From: Legionella anisa
Lineage (GTDB): Bacteria > Pseudomonadota > Gammaproteobacteria > Legionellales > Legionellaceae
Assembly (NCBI RefSeq): GCF_001467525.1
Contig: NZ_LNXS01000001.1
Location: 124,001-188,000, forward strand
Reading direction: 5' to 3'
Length of the DNA: 64,000 bases
Shown: piece after piece, positions 1 to 11,292 of the stretch
Layout of the letters: every line of letters begins with the position of its first letter
How positions within the stretch are numbered: position 1 is the first letter of the stretch
The notes under the pieces: model-generated
Told to the model about the DNA's origin: nothing
The model's input: the letters and a program-made list of their open reading frames with translations, nothing else
Database searches by the model: none
Made by a program: the position numbers and the translations under genes

Positions 1-918
1 TACGGTATGTTTCTTTTAAAATCAGTAACGGTAGTTATTGCCTGCCTAGTAGTCTTTGCAGGTTTTTTTTCTATGAGCCGTAAACAAAAGCCTAAACTGG
101 AGATTACGTCTTTAAATAAGCATTATGAGCATATCACATCCATAATGAACAAAGAAGTTCTTGGTAAGAAATTGCCCAAAAAGAAAAAAAGCACGTCAGA
201 ACAGCCCACACTTTATGTAATTGATTTTCACGGTGATATTAGAGCCTCTCAGGTAGAACAGCTTAGAGATGAAGTAACTGCGATTCTTTGCACGGCAAAG
301 CCTGGAGATGAAGTTTTAGTTCGTCTGGATAGCCCTGGAGGTATAGTCAATAGTTATGGACTGGCTGCTTCGCAGCTCCAACGCATTCGTGATAAAAAGA
401 TTCCTTTGACTGTAAGTATCGATAAAATGGCAGCCAGTGGCGGTTACTTAATGGCCTGTGTTGCTAATCAAATCATTGCTGCTCCTTTTGCAATTATTGG
501 CTCTATAGGTGTAGTAGCCCAAATACCCAATTTCCATCGTTGGCTTAAAAAACACGATGTAGATGTAGAACTATTAACTGCAGGGGAATATAAACGCACG
601 CTAACACTTTTAGGCGAGAATACTGAAAAAGGCAGAAAAAAAGCTCAGGATGATCTGGAAAAGATACATGCTATTTTTAGAAATTTTGTAGCTGAGCATC
701 GGGGGCAACTCAATATAGAGCAAGTTTCTACAGGAGAACATTGGTTAGCCAAAGATGCTTTTGATCTGCATCTCGTAGATAAATTATGCACAAGCGATGA
801 CTATCTCATAGAAAAAATTGCAAGCCATAAAGCATTTAAACTCACTGTTCCAGCCAAAAGTTCTCTAGCAAATAAATTACTTAAGCCGGCGATGCGGTTT
901 ATGCACCCATGGGGTTAA
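1..918 (+). CDS. sohB: SohB-type S49 family inner-membrane serine protease, 5' end cut by the window edge
   Basis: This is a signal-peptide-peptidase-like protease of family S49, anchored in the inner membrane with its catalytic domain outside the cytoplasm. Counting from the ATG at position 7, one membrane segment covers residues 5-22. A Lys-rich linker follows, then the protease domain with the Ser144 nucleophile in AASGGY and the general-base Lys196 in AGEYKR. From memory, the family's N terminus reads YGLFLAK-TVV, and here the two codons before the ATG encode Tyr-Gly. The ATG at 7 is therefore probably internal and the true start lies before the window. The Ser-Lys pair and the conserved LTLLGENTE stretch make the family assignment firm. 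Confidence 0.9.
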   Translation, partial: YGMFLLKSVTVVIACLVVFAGFFSMSRKQKPKLEITSLNKHYEHITSIMNKEVLGKKLPKKKKSTSEQPTLYVIDFHGDIRASQVEQLRDEVTAILCTAKPGDEVLVRLDSPGGIVNSYGLAASQLQRIRDKKIPLTVSIDKMAASGGYLMACVANQIIAAPFAIIGSIGVVAQIPNFHRWLKKHDVDVELLTAGEYKRTLTLLGENTEKGRKKAQDDLEKIHAIFRNFVAEHRGQLNIEQVSTGEHWLAKDAFDLHLVDKLCTSDDYLIEKIASHKAFKLTVPAKSSLANKLLKPAMRFMHPWG

Positions 919-1054
919 GGAAACAACACATCAAACTCAACAGCTGAATTATAATGATAAATAACAAAAAGCCTTAATATTCAAAATACTGGGTAAACGG
1001 ATGAATTTTAGATAATGGTGTATAATTAATTTATATTACAAAATGGAGTGAGCC

Positions 1055-1378
1055 ATGAGTGACTTTAAATCAAAACTACCTGATCTCAAAGAGTTAGCTT
1101 CAATGACAGGAAAGTTATTTACAGATATTAAAAAGAGCGTTGGCGAAATCGTTCACAACTATAAAGAAAATAGAGCACAGCAAGCAGAAGAAACGGAACA
1201 AACAAAGGGAGAGCCAGTTAAAGAAGCCAAACCCCAAAAACCTGTTGAGGAAAGTAAAGCTGCTGCCGAACCGGTTAAGCCTTCTGAACCTATTGAAACC
1301 ATTGAGACTATTGAAACTGTTGAAACTATTGAAGTAGTCGAACCTAAAAAATCAAAAACTGATGACACCAAAGAATAA
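1055..1378 (+). CDS. Small acidic repeat-tailed hypothetical protein
   Basis: I do not recognise a family. The 107-residue protein has no signal peptide or membrane segment. Residues 1-45 look helical and amphipathic. The rest is low-complexity, rich in Glu, Pro and Lys, and contains a tandem run of E-T-I / E-T-V units near residues 82-94 coming from an ATTGAAACT-like DNA repeat. A GGAGTGA ribosome binding site sits just before the ATG, and codon phase is kept through the repeat, which supports a real gene. It lies alone between sohB and the converging fleQ. The repeat could vary in length between strains. The function is unknown. Confidence 0.65.
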   Translation: MSDFKSKLPDLKELASMTGKLFTDIKKSVGEIVHNYKENRAQQAEETEQTKGEPVKEAKPQKPVEESKAAAEPVKPSEPIETIETIETVETIEVVEPKKSKTDDTKE

Positions 1379-1443
1379 ATAGTTACCCATTCTACTCAAA
1401 CAATGTAATTGTTCAGAGGGTCTGTTTGAAGCTTGATGGAAAA

Positions 1444-1471
1444 CCCTATTTAAGGTTGAACTCAAATAGGG
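1444..1471. terminator. Hairpin between the acidic-protein gene and fleQ, possible terminator
   Basis: An 8-bp perfect stem, CCCTATTT paired with AAATAGGG, encloses a 12-base loop between two converging genes. No clear T-run follows on either strand, so a terminator role is inferred from position only. Confidence 0.35.
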
Positions 1472-1522
1472 CTTCCCGGCCATAGAGTTGAACGCTTACC
1501 AAACAAATTTACACTGATGAGT

Positions 1523-2935
1523 TCAAACCCGCTCAGGGCGTGTAAGTCCGTATTTGCGCATTTTTTCAACCAAAGTAGTACGTCTCATATTCAAGTAACT
1601 TGCGGCATGAGCCACTACCCAATCTGATTCATTTAATGCTTGACTAATTAGTGCTAACTCAGTTTTTACCAAGTGTTCTTTTAAGTCTATTCCTTCTGCA
1701 GTGGAAATCTGCTCCTGATTTATCACCTCTAATAAAGCTTCTCGTTCAGAGTTGGATGTATCAGATTCTACATATAGGGGCATATATTCACCACGGACTT
1801 TTTGTGGCAAATCCTCTTTACTTAAAATTCCTTTGGGATACAAAATAGTTAGTCGTTCTACTAAATTAGCTAATTCTCTGATGTTACCTGGCCAACTGTA
1901 CTGGCTTAATACAGCCATCGCATCGGGCATTAAACGTACGCTGGGCCTGTTTTCGCTCTCAATGCGTGCAATCAATTCGTTAAATAACAAAGGAATATCT
2001 TCTGCCCGCTCTCTTAAAGGAGGCATTTCTATAGGAAATACATTCAGCCTATAAAATAAATCCTCCCTAAATTTCCCTTCTTTAATCGCTTCTTCCAAAT
2101 TTCTATGTGTCGCAGCAATAATTCTTACATTAACATCAATGCTCTTATTGGATCCAACTCGCTCAAAACAGCGCTCTTGCAGTACTCTTAATAATTTCAC
2201 TTGCATAGGCAAAGGCATATCCCCTATTTCATCAAGAAATAGAGTCCCTCCGTTCGCTAATTCAAATCGTCCTTGTCGGGAAGTAATTGCACCAGTGAAT
2301 GCACCCTTTTCATGGCCAAACAATTCACTTTCTAGCAATTCTCCCGGAATAGCACCGCAGTTAATTGGGATAAAAGGTTTCGTAGCTCTTGATGATAATG
2401 CGTGGATATTACGTGCAACAACCTCTTTGCCTGTTCCTGATTCTCCAAGGATTAAAACACTGGCTTCAGTATCAGAAACTTGCTCTATTAATCGGCGAAC
2501 ATTGCGAATACTGTGACTATTACCCACCAGACTACGTAATAAAGGATTTTTATGATCGCTAATCATAATGGTTTTTACCGCTTCTTTAGCAATTTGACAT
2601 TGATGCAAGGATTCCATTATTTGCGCATAAGTAAAAGGGAACGGTTGACAAGCAACAACATTGCGCAAGAGGCATTGAGTATTATTTAATTTTTGACCCA
2701 CCACAATGATTGGAACTTTAGAAAACTTGTTTACCAAAGAATCCAGCTCATTTATTGTTTCTTGAATTGATTCGCTTGCACTAAGAAGAATAACGTCGGG
2801 ACTCATATCAGAAAAGTACCATTCGCTATACTTACTGACTTCAGTAGATTCACCGATAAAATCCAGTATTGTGCGTAGCTTGCCGCAACGACTTTCATTA
2901 TTATCAATGATAAGAACCTTGTCATTAATACTCAT
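1523..2935 (-). CDS. fleQ: Sigma-54-dependent transcriptional activator FleQ (flagellar master regulator)
   Basis: A bacterial enhancer-binding protein of 470 residues. An N-terminal FleQ/receiver-like domain covers about 1-125. The AAA+ sigma-54 interaction domain covers about 135-370, with Walker A GESGTGKE at 164-171 and the sigma-54 contact loop GAFTGA at 211-216. A C-terminal Fis-type helix-turn-helix ends the protein. In Legionella, FleQ with RpoN switches on the flagellar cascade. The chosen ATG at 2935 has AAGGA seven bases upstream; an ORF with further in-frame starts extends to 3001 but with a weaker site. No flagellar genes are nearby, so it acts in trans. FleQ is preferred over other enhancer-binding proteins because its N-terminal domain resembles FleQ as I remember it. 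Confidence 0.88.
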   Translation of the reverse strand: MSINDKVLIIDNNESRCGKLRTILDFIGESTEVSKYSEWYFSDMSPDVILLSASESIQETINELDSLVNKFSKVPIIVVGQKLNNTQCLLRNVVACQPFPFTYAQIMESLHQCQIAKEAVKTIMISDHKNPLLRSLVGNSHSIRNVRRLIEQVSDTEASVLILGESGTGKEVVARNIHALSSRATKPFIPINCGAIPGELLESELFGHEKGAFTGAITSRQGRFELANGGTLFLDEIGDMPLPMQVKLLRVLQERCFERVGSNKSIDVNVRIIAATHRNLEEAIKEGKFREDLFYRLNVFPIEMPPLRERAEDIPLLFNELIARIESENRPSVRLMPDAMAVLSQYSWPGNIRELANLVERLTILYPKGILSKEDLPQKVRGEYMPLYVESDTSNSEREALLEVINQEQISTAEGIDLKEHLVKTELALISQALNESDWVVAHAASYLNMRRTTLVEKMRKYGLTRPERV

Positions 2936-3009
2936 AAACTTATCCTTAAGTTTCATACACTTACCATCATTCTCTCCCTTAAAGCGAGGAAAGACTTTCA
3001 ATAATTAAT

Positions 3010-3603
3010 TTATCGATAGCACACGATTAATTTAAAACCATTACACTGATTCCCAAAACACAATTCCTGACTACCAATTGTTTTAGTAGCACTTACCTGG
3101 GTTTCTTTCACAAAATACTTAGCCTGCATAAAGCCCATACGATTGCAAAAAGAATTGGCTGCCCGTGAACCACAACCTTGTTTTTGGTCATAACACCAAT
3201 CTACACGATAATCATTAAAACGAGGGACGGCAAAACGTTTTTCCCGATAGTGATAAGGTTTTGGAGGGTTATGAGATAAGCCAGTAGCGCAAACAATAGT
3301 CATAAATCCGTTGCAGCGCCACCCTTTGCAGCTTTGACTGGTGGATAAGTAATGGGTTAATCCTATATTGTAGGCTATTTCATTATCGCTGGAATAATCA
3401 TAACCAAGCATTTGGCAATAATGATCTGCTACGACTTTGCCACATTCCTTACCATCTGCAGTACAATAATCCAGGCGCTCCCCTAGATAAGTGGGATGCC
3501 AAAAATTTCGAAAAGCTTTATTGTGCTTTTCACTTGTATTTGCTTGGCCTGAAAAGGAACAAAATAAAAAAACTAAAAACATAAAGTAACGAAAATTGAT
3601 CAT
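3010..3603 (-). CDS. Exported protein with two tandem cysteine-rich WC-CG domains
   Basis: A secreted protein of unknown function, 197 residues from the ATG at 3603. That ATG follows AAAGGA; the frame also has a TTG nine bases earlier. A signal peptide ends near FSGQA. Two copies of one domain follow. Each has an Arg-hydrophobic-Asp-x-Cys motif, then ECG or GCG, then A-x-x-(Y/F)-C-x-x-(L/R/M)-G, and closes with C-N-G-F-x-x-I-V-C. The even cysteine number suits disulfides in the periplasm or outside the cell. The domain pattern is familiar from uncharacterised bacterial secreted proteins. It is 74 bases downstream of fleQ on the same strand, perhaps with its own promoter. No enzymatic residues are evident. 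Confidence 0.72.
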   Translation of the reverse strand: MINFRYFMFLVFLFCSFSGQANTSEKHNKAFRNFWHPTYLGERLDYCTADGKECGKVVADHYCQMLGYDYSSDNEIAYNIGLTHYLSTSQSCKGWRCNGFMTIVCATGLSHNPPKPYHYREKRFAVPRFNDYRVDWCYDQKQGCGSRAANSFCNRMGFMQAKYFVKETQVSATKTIGSQELCFGNQCNGFKLIVCYR

Positions 3604-3764
3604 TAAAAACAATCCTTTAGCGATTATTAAATCATGTTAGCCTATGATGTCTACTGGTACAAGAGTAACATAAGGTAAATCACTATTGATTTATTAAATG
3701 TAGCACATCTAATTTCATTCATTTGCAAATAACGGTTATTTTTGCTAGTTAATCTGGTAGAATA

Positions 3765-4082
3765 ATGACCATGAAAATATTTTTTATTTTTTTTGCAATA
3801 CTTCTTGTACTGCTCCCATATACAATGAGCAATAAAAATATTGTTTCTAATCCTGTTACAACTACACGTGCAGGACCTGCAACTCAATGTTTACAAAAAG
3901 CGCCTCTTACTGCATCGATTCGCTGTAATTTTAGCCAAGCCTATGTCATACCAACTGAATTGAGCTTATCAAAGACCCATTCACTGATGGGTTTGCTCTC
4001 TTTTTCTTTATATCTTTTATCTCTATGCTCAGGATTTACAAAACGAATCTATAAGCCACCACGTTCATTTTCTAATAATTAA
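3765..4082 (+). CDS. Small hypothetical protein with N- and C-terminal hydrophobic segments
   Basis: A 105-residue ORF that I do not recognise. It begins with a strongly hydrophobic segment (MKIFFIFFAILLVLLP, roughly residues 3-18) that could be a signal or anchor. A second hydrophobic stretch lies near residues 73-88, and the tail is basic. The ATG at 3765 is followed two codons later by a second ATG, and neither has a strong ribosome binding site. It stands between the divergent cysteine-rich exported gene and the exported gene at 4136. Support comes only from length and hydrophobic organisation, so it may be marginal. Confidence 0.45.
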   Translation: MTMKIFFIFFAILLVLLPYTMSNKNIVSNPVTTTRAGPATQCLQKAPLTASIRCNFSQAYVIPTELSLSKTHSLMGLLSFSLYLLSLCSGFTKRIYKPPRSFSNN

Positions 4083-4135
4083 CCCCTATTTTTAAATGCT
4101 TATGCCGATGACCGGTTATATTATTGGAGAATTTT

Positions 4136-4594
4136 ATGAAAAATTTATTTAAAATCATTTTATTAGTTATGGTAATTTCTTATTTGCCTACATCTTTATG
4201 GGCTTCAACAGAGAGCGAAAATCATAATGAAAAGAATTATTTTCAATTTGCTATCCCTGAATATCATACAAGTAGACAATCAGGACAAACAGTTAATATT
4301 TATGTGCGCTACGCCTACAAGAAAAAATTACCGAACAGTGAATACCCTGACTATCGGGTGCTACGTACGACTGTTTTAAAGTATATGGAGCCTACAGTGG
4401 AATTTCCTCAAGAAGTATTTTGGGAAATTCTTGCTACCGCAATGGGGAGAGATTTAATGAAAAACTACCCCCTGGATGGTGTCAGTATTCAACTGGACGT
4501 TCTGGATAACCAAAATCCCAACAGTTTTGAGCCAGGTGATCATGGACCTACATTTACTGTAGGTGACATAGAACCTATGGATGTTCATCACTAA
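4136..4594 (+). CDS. Exported hypothetical protein
   Basis: The 152-residue product begins with a typical signal peptide (MKNLFKIILLVMVISYLPTS, then WA-S cleavage around residue 25). The rest is a soluble domain rich in Tyr and Pro with no cysteine pairs and no motif I can name. The ATG at 4136 is preceded by GGAGA at good spacing; a TTG at 4124 opens the same frame but leaves no room for a ribosome binding site. It converges on the Nif3-family gene and is separated from it by a strong hairpin. Function unknown. Confidence 0.65.
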   Translation: MKNLFKIILLVMVISYLPTSLWASTESENHNEKNYFQFAIPEYHTSRQSGQTVNIYVRYAYKKKLPNSEYPDYRVLRTTVLKYMEPTVEFPQEVFWEILATAMGRDLMKNYPLDGVSIQLDVLDNQNPNSFEPGDHGPTFTVGDIEPMDVHH

Positions 4595-4610
4595 CTGGAT
4601 AAATTCAAGA

Positions 4611-4757
4611 TACAAGCCTGGGAGAAGCGCAGCGAAGCCCAGGGTTTCTGGAGTTCCAACTAGAATATAATCAAATATTCCCCTTTTAACCAATTCGTAA
4701 AAGGGGAATATATAAAATGAGAGGAGCAGTCAGAATCTCGCATTCACCCAGGCTACA
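4611..4757. repeat. Degenerate copy of repeat family 1
   Basis: The left part (4611-4652) resembles the TGTAGCCTGGG-type arm with several changes, including GAAGCGCAGCGAAGCCCAGG. The right part ends in CACCCAGGCTACA near 4745-4757. The inner region holds an unrelated long hairpin at 4675-4711. It lies between two converging genes. Confidence 0.5.
4675..4711. terminator. Strong 14-bp hairpin between converging genes
   Basis: ATATTCCCCTTTTA (4675-4688) is perfectly complementary to 4698-4711, with a 9-base loop. Its place between the stops of the genes ending at 4594 (+) and 4770 (-) suggests a bidirectional terminator. The A/T part of each stem arm supplies a short T-run inside the hairpin rather than after it. 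Confidence 0.6.
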
Positions 4758-4769
4758 AGTTTAATTTGG

Positions 4770-7031
<2,262 letters not shown>

Positions 7032-7135
7032 TAAAATTAGCTCACAAATTGAAATAAATACAACTTTTGACAACAAATACATTTAGGGTGAAAGCACAAG
7101 CATTTCCTAGGGTTCTGTTATCCAAATAAAAAAGA

Positions 7136-7174
7136 AAACCCGGGCTACGGCACTCACCTTCACCCAGGCTACAA
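7136..7174. repeat. Fragment of repeat family 1
   Basis: A short region with AACCCGGGCTACGG and then TTCACCCAGGCTACAA resembles only the right arm of the scattered palindromic repeat. It separates mlaB from ibaG. Confidence 0.45.
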
Positions 7175-7243
7175 TTTATAATCCTAAAAAAAGTAACCAC
7201 TTTCCAAAAAATTGGAAATTCCTCTCAGAAAATTACAAAAAAA

Positions 7244-7528
7244 TTATACGGCCTCCAAAATACGTTTCACGCCACAAAACTCTGCTAAAGATTGGGTTTC
7301 ATCAGGTATGCCTATGATTTCAAAAAGTTTATTATTTTTTTTACATAGCTTTCTAGCCTCAATAAGCAATGCTAAACCAGCACTATCACAATGCTTCACA
7401 TCACTTAGATCCAGACTAAAGCGATCACTTTTATCTTCCATCAAAGCCTGATAAAGCTTTGCCCGCACGACAACAACTGACTTAAATGTAAGCTCGATAC
7501 CCGGTTTAAAACAAACGTTATTCACCAT
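7244..7528 (-). CDS. mlaB: STAS-domain protein MlaB
   Basis: Cytoplasmic STAS-domain subunit of the Mla phospholipid transport complex, binding the MlaF ATPase and needed for its stability in studied systems. The 94-residue protein has the STAS core with LDLSDVKHCDSAGLALLIEA, where the DSAGL loop is the family's conserved turn. Its ATG shares one base with the TAA of mlaC, indicating coupled translation. It is the last gene of the mlaFEDCB unit. Sequence similarity in such small domains is weak, so the position is important support. Confidence 0.88.
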   Translation of the reverse strand: MVNNVCFKPGIELTFKSVVVVRAKLYQALMEDKSDRFSLDLSDVKHCDSAGLALLIEARKLCKKNNKLFEIIGIPDETQSLAEFCGVKRILEAV

Positions 7529-8139
7529 TAGGCCGCCCTTTTAAGTTGCTTTTTTTCCATTAACTTGATGACATCGTCAATACTGGAATTTTGTAAGGCC
7601 GCTGCAAACTGTGATCTGAAACTTTGCAACAAACTCACTCCTTCAACGCTGATATCATAAATCTTCCACTGACCATTTTTGTCAACAAGACTATAAGACA
7701 ACGGAATATTTTGACCTTCGGCACGAACAATAATGCTGTTCACTCGCAAAAATCGAGAACTCAGGGAGCCTCTTAAAGGTAAAAATTGTATGCTTTCATT
7801 GGTGTACTGTGCCAAGGGGCTAGAATAAGTACGAATCACCAAACGTGTAAACGCTTTGGAAAATTGCGCTCTTTGAGAGCTTGTTGCTTTACTCCATGCC
7901 TGTCTTCCCAAAACAGAACGTGACATACCCGCTACATCAACAATAGGGAGCAAATTTGTTTCTACAGCCTGATAAATAATATTGGGATTGCTTTTTAATT
8001 TGGCTTTATTTTCTTTTAGGGTAGCAATGATATTATTGGCAGTTTGCTCTAGCATAGGTATGGGAGAGTTTTGTGACGCATTCATCATAGGAGATAAAAT
8101 CACACTGACAACGAATAAAATTGTTTTTATTATTCTCAT
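7528..8139 (-). CDS. mlaC: Periplasmic phospholipid-binding protein MlaC
   Basis: The 203-residue periplasmic shuttle carries phospholipids between the outer-membrane MlaA complex and the inner-membrane MlaFEDB transporter. A signal peptide (residues 1-21, ending MNA-S) precedes a helical Tol-Tol-Ttg2 domain with the characteristic R-x-x-x-G-R-x-W region (SVLGRQAWSKATSSQRAQF) and the later SYSLVDKNGQWKIYDISVEGVSLLQSFRSQF block, which is highly typical. It follows mlaD after 9 bases and overlaps mlaB by one base. Confidence 0.95.
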   Translation of the reverse strand: MRIIKTILFVVSVILSPMMNASQNSPIPMLEQTANNIIATLKENKAKLKSNPNIIYQAVETNLLPIVDVAGMSRSVLGRQAWSKATSSQRAQFSKAFTRLVIRTYSSPLAQYTNESIQFLPLRGSLSSRFLRVNSIIVRAEGQNIPLSYSLVDKNGQWKIYDISVEGVSLLQSFRSQFAAALQNSSIDDVIKLMEKKQLKRAA

Positions 8140-8148
8140 GTTCTGACC

Positions 8149-8625
8149 TTATTTTTTAATGTTAAACAGTAGTTGACCAATTAAATTTTCAAGAATAATT
8201 GCTTCTTGAGTCTTTCCAATCACATCTCCATTTCGTAAATAAGGATGGTCTTTATCATCATCATCCTCAAAACCCGGGACAATACTAATATAATTAGAAC
8301 CAAGCAACCCTTCTGTTAAAATCCGCGCTGAAGCATCTTCATAAGGTATTTTCTTATCACTACGCAAGCGCATAGTTACCTTTGCATTAAGTTCTCCTGG
8401 CTGCAAATCAATATGAGTTACTTCTCCAATTCTAACTCCCGCCACAGTAACAGGTGCCCGCACTTTCAATCCACCAATATCAGTAAAATCTGCAGTTACC
8501 TCATAGCTGTCATGAGACATAAGACTAGAAAAACCGCTCACTTTCATTGTCATGACTAACAAAGCCAATATACCAAGCAACATAAATAGGCCGACACTAA
8601 AATCTACGTAACGTTGCTTACTCAT
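8149..8625 (-). CDS. mlaD: MCE-domain protein MlaD
   Basis: Inner-membrane-anchored MCE protein that forms the hexameric lipid channel of the Mla transporter. The protein has 158 residues with one membrane segment (about 11-28) and an MCE domain (about 40-120) containing ADFTDIGGLKVRAPVTVAGVRIGEV, shortened here to its key features: the DIGGL turn and the V-x-V-x-G-V-x-I-G-x-V core. An acidic EDDDDKD stretch lies in the region before the C-terminal helix. It starts one base after mlaE ends and is co-oriented with the rest of the operon. Confidence 0.95.
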   Translation of the reverse strand: MSKQRYVDFSVGLFMLLGILALLVMTMKVSGFSSLMSHDSYEVTADFTDIGGLKVRAPVTVAGVRIGEVTHIDLQPGELNAKVTMRLRSDKKIPYEDASARILTEGLLGSNYISIVPGFEDDDDKDHPYLRNGDVIGKTQEAIILENLIGQLLFNIKK

Positions 8626-9408
8626 TTACCAATCTCCAATCATCATTGCGGTCAACAAAAAATCCAGCCCTAATACAGCAAGCGATGAATAAACTACTGT
8701 TTTCGTCGTCGCCTGACTAATACCTTCTGCAGTAGGCACACATTCAAAACCCTGGAATACAGAAATCCAGGTTACAACAAAAGCAAAAACTAAACTTTTA
8801 ATGATACCACTGAGTACATCAATACGGAAATCCACTGCTGCTTGCATATTGGACCAAAAACTTCCCGCATCTACACCTAACCAGTGAACACCGATAAAAT
8901 AACCTCCAAAGATAGCTACAGCAGAAAAAATTAATGCCAAAAAAGGTAAGGTAATAAAACCCGCTATAAAACGAGGATAAATAACCCTGCCTAAAGGGTC
9001 AACTCCCATCATATCCATACTGGATAACTGCTCTGTTGCTTTCATCAAACCAATTTCAGCGGTTAAAGCAGAGCCTGCACGCCCAGCAAACAATAAGGCA
9101 CTAATTACTGGTCCAAGTTCTCTTGAGATACTTAAGGCCAATAATTGACCCAATTGACTTGATGCACCAAATTTTTGCAACGTGTTATAACCCTGCAAAC
9201 CAACAACCATACCAATAAATAAAGCAGAAACAACGATAATCAAACACGACAAAACACCAACAAAATGGATTTGATAGCGCAGCAAAGGCCAAAGCTTTGA
9301 AATTCCTGGTCTTCTAAACAGCATGAAGAACAGAAATAATCCGGAACTCCCCAAGTTTTGCAAAACCCGTGAACTGCGGTTACCGATACGCGTGATGAAC
9401 TCAAGCAT
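8626..9408 (-). CDS. mlaE: ABC transporter permease MlaE
   Basis: The 260-residue integral-membrane permease of the Mla system has five or six hydrophobic segments and the MlaE/YrbE signature: [17 protein letters not shown] near 66-82, then [23 protein letters not shown] around 98. The conserved [13 protein letters not shown] motif follows, which contacts the ATPase. It overlaps mlaF by 8 bases. The known role is lipid transport between membranes; the direction (retrograde in the best-supported model) cannot be told from sequence. Confidence 0.96.
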   Translation of the reverse strand: MLEFITRIGNRSSRVLQNLGSSGLFLFFMLFRRPGISKLWPLLRYQIHFVGVLSCLIIVVSALFIGMVVGLQGYNTLQKFGASSQLGQLLALSISRELGPVISALLFAGRAGSALTAEIGLMKATEQLSSMDMMGVDPLGRVIYPRFIAGFITLPFLALIFSAVAIFGGYFIGVHWLGVDAGSFWSNMQAAVDFRIDVLSGIIKSLVFAFVVTWISVFQGFECVPTAEGISQATTKTVVYSSLAVLGLDFLLTAMMIGDW

Positions 9409-10198
9409 CTAATAGCTCCTCTATATACGATCTGGCTGGATAATGAAAAGGAACAACTCCATCCGCTTCTCCATGCATAAATTGTTTGATCTGAGGCTCA
9501 GATGATTGAATTAGCTCCTCAGGAGTTCCTTGTCCAATGATTTTGCTGCCAGAAATAAGGTAAATATAATCTGCTATAGAGCAGGTTTCTTCGACATCAT
9601 GTGAGACAATAATTGTTGTTGTATGCAATAACTCATTTAACCTTTTGATCAAGCGAACTAAAACACCCAGAGAAATTGGATCCTGTCCTGTAAATGGTTC
9701 ATCGTACATCATAAGTTCTGGATCCATTGCGATAGTACGCGCTAAAGCAACTCGTCGGGCCATTCCGCCTGATAACTGAGCCGGCATCAGAGAGGCAGCC
9801 CCCCGCAAACCAACTGCTTCAAGTTTCATCAATACGATGTCACGCAACATCGATTCATTTAATTGAGTATGTTCTCGTAAAGGGAAAGCCACGTTATCAA
9901 ACACAGAAAGATGAGTAAATAACGCAGAACTTTGAAAAAGCAAGCCCATGTTGCGCCTCGCTTCATACAAAGCCCTACGAGGTAATAGATGCATATTTTG
10001 ACCATTAACATGAATAACGCCACTGTCAGGTCTTAGCTGAGCACCAATTAACTGCAGTAAGGTAGTCTTTCCAGAACCACTGGGCCCCATAATTGCGGTA
10101 ATCTTACCTCGCTTAACCACCATATCAATGCCATTGAAAATGTACCGACTTTCACGAGTGAAGACTAAATTTTTTATTTCAACCCAATTTTCAGGCAT
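9401..10198 (-). CDS. mlaF: ABC transporter ATP-binding protein MlaF
   Basis: The cytoplasmic ATPase of the Mla lipid transporter. The motifs are complete: Walker [13 protein letters not shown] signature [15 protein letters not shown], Walker B LMMYDEP followed by FTGQDP, and the H-loop SHD. The ATG at 10198 gives 265 residues with an A/G-rich ribosome binding region; the frame opens earlier at a TTG at 10222 with no better signal. It heads the mlaFEDCB operon and is divergent from kdsD across about 130 bases. These two promoters thus face away from each other in one shared intergenic region. Confidence 0.95.
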   Translation of the reverse strand: MPENWVEIKNLVFTRESRYIFNGIDMVVKRGKITAIMGPSGSGKTTLLQLIGAQLRPDSGVIHVNGQNMHLLPRRALYEARRNMGLLFQSSALFTHLSVFDNVAFPLREHTQLNESMLRDIVLMKLEAVGLRGAASLMPAQLSGGMARRVALARTIAMDPELMMYDEPFTGQDPISLGVLVRLIKRLNELLHTTTIIVSHDVEETCSIADYIYLISGSKIIGQGTPEELIQSSEPQIKQFMHGEADGVVPFHYPARSYIEELLDA

Positions 10199-10329
10199 GT
10201 TCTCTTTTCCGGTTATAGCCAAAAGTAGAAGTATATACTGGATCGAAAAAAAAAATGAGGTGTTTAATCCTATTTATTCAAATGTTTTTTTGTTAAAATG
10301 AAAAATAAACAAAAAACATCCAATAGCCT

Positions 10330-11292
10330 ATGAATTTCTGCACACTTGGACTTGCTGTTATTGAAACTGAAGCACAAGCTGTCTTTGAATTAACCCAGCG
10401 AATCGATAACCGATTTGAAAAAGCCTGTGAATTGTTGCTTGCCTGCCCAGGAAGGATCGTCGTAACGGGTATGGGAAAATCAGGTCATATAGCGAACAAA
10501 ATTGCTGCTACCTTATCAAGTACAGGCAGTCCCTCATTTTTTATGCATCCAGGTGAAGCAAGTCACGGAGATCTGGGAATGATTACCCGACAGGATACCG
10601 TAATTGCTATTTCTCACTCGGGCAACACGTTAGAATTAGTCACTTTACTTCCTTTATTAAAGCGATTGGAAGTTCCTCTGATTACCTTAACTGGAAACTC
10701 TGAATCGACTTTAGCGAAAGCAGCTGATGTTAATTTAGATGTCAGTATCAAACAGGAAGCATGTCCACTTGGTCTTGCGCCAACAACCAGTACTACCGTT
10801 GCCTTAGTTATGGGGGATGCACTGGCGATTGCACTGTTACAGGCCAGGGGATTTAGTGAGGAAGACTTTGCTTTGTCGCATCCTGGAGGGTCTTTAGGTA
10901 AACGACTTTTACTGCGCATTGACGATCTCTGTCATCAGGGAGGACAACTTCCGCTTGTGCATGAAAATGCAACAGTGAGTGAAGCACTCATTGAAGTAAC
11001 GGATAAAAAATTGGGCATGACCTGCGTTATCGATCATAAAGGGTATCTTGTTGGAATCTATACAGATGGAGATGTTCGACGGACTCTGACACGTCAGTAT
11101 GATATTAATACGACTCCAATAAAAGAAGTCATGACGCGTAATGCCCGTACAATTCCTAAGGGAATGCTTGCTGCCGAAGCTTTAGCTATTATGCAAAAAC
11201 ACTGTATCACTTCATTAATTGTCATCGATGAAGAAAAACGTCCGGAAGCTGTTCTTCATCTTCATGATTTATTAAAAGCAGGTGTTTTTTAA
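10330..11292 (+). CDS. kdsD: Arabinose-5-phosphate isomerase KdsD
   Basis: Interconverts D-ribulose 5-phosphate and D-arabinose 5-phosphate, the first step of Kdo synthesis for LPS. The length of 320 residues is close to the E. coli enzyme. The SIS domain occupies about 35-180, with GMGKSGHIANKIAATLSSTG and the SHSGNT phosphate-binding loop; two CBS domains follow (about 205-320). It begins a tight plus-strand unit in which kdsC starts on the next base after its stop, then lptC, lptA and lptB, the conserved proteobacterial arrangement. Confidence 0.96.
   Translation: MNFCTLGLAVIETEAQAVFELTQRIDNRFEKACELLLACPGRIVVTGMGKSGHIANKIAATLSSTGSPSFFMHPGEASHGDLGMITRQDTVIAISHSGNTLELVTLLPLLKRLEVPLITLTGNSESTLAKAADVNLDVSIKQEACPLGLAPTTSTTVALVMGDALAIALLQARGFSEEDFALSHPGGSLGKRLLLRIDDLCHQGGQLPLVHENATVSEALIEVTDKKLGMTCVIDHKGYLVGIYTDGDVRRTLTRQYDINTTPIKEVMTRNARTIPKGMLAAEALAIMQKHCITSLIVIDEEKRPEAVLHLHDLLKAGVF

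Noticed and set aside
1140-1371. Two other frames overlapping the small acidic protein
   Set aside because: They are low-complexity shadows of the same tandem repeat; the frame at 1055 has the ribosome binding site.
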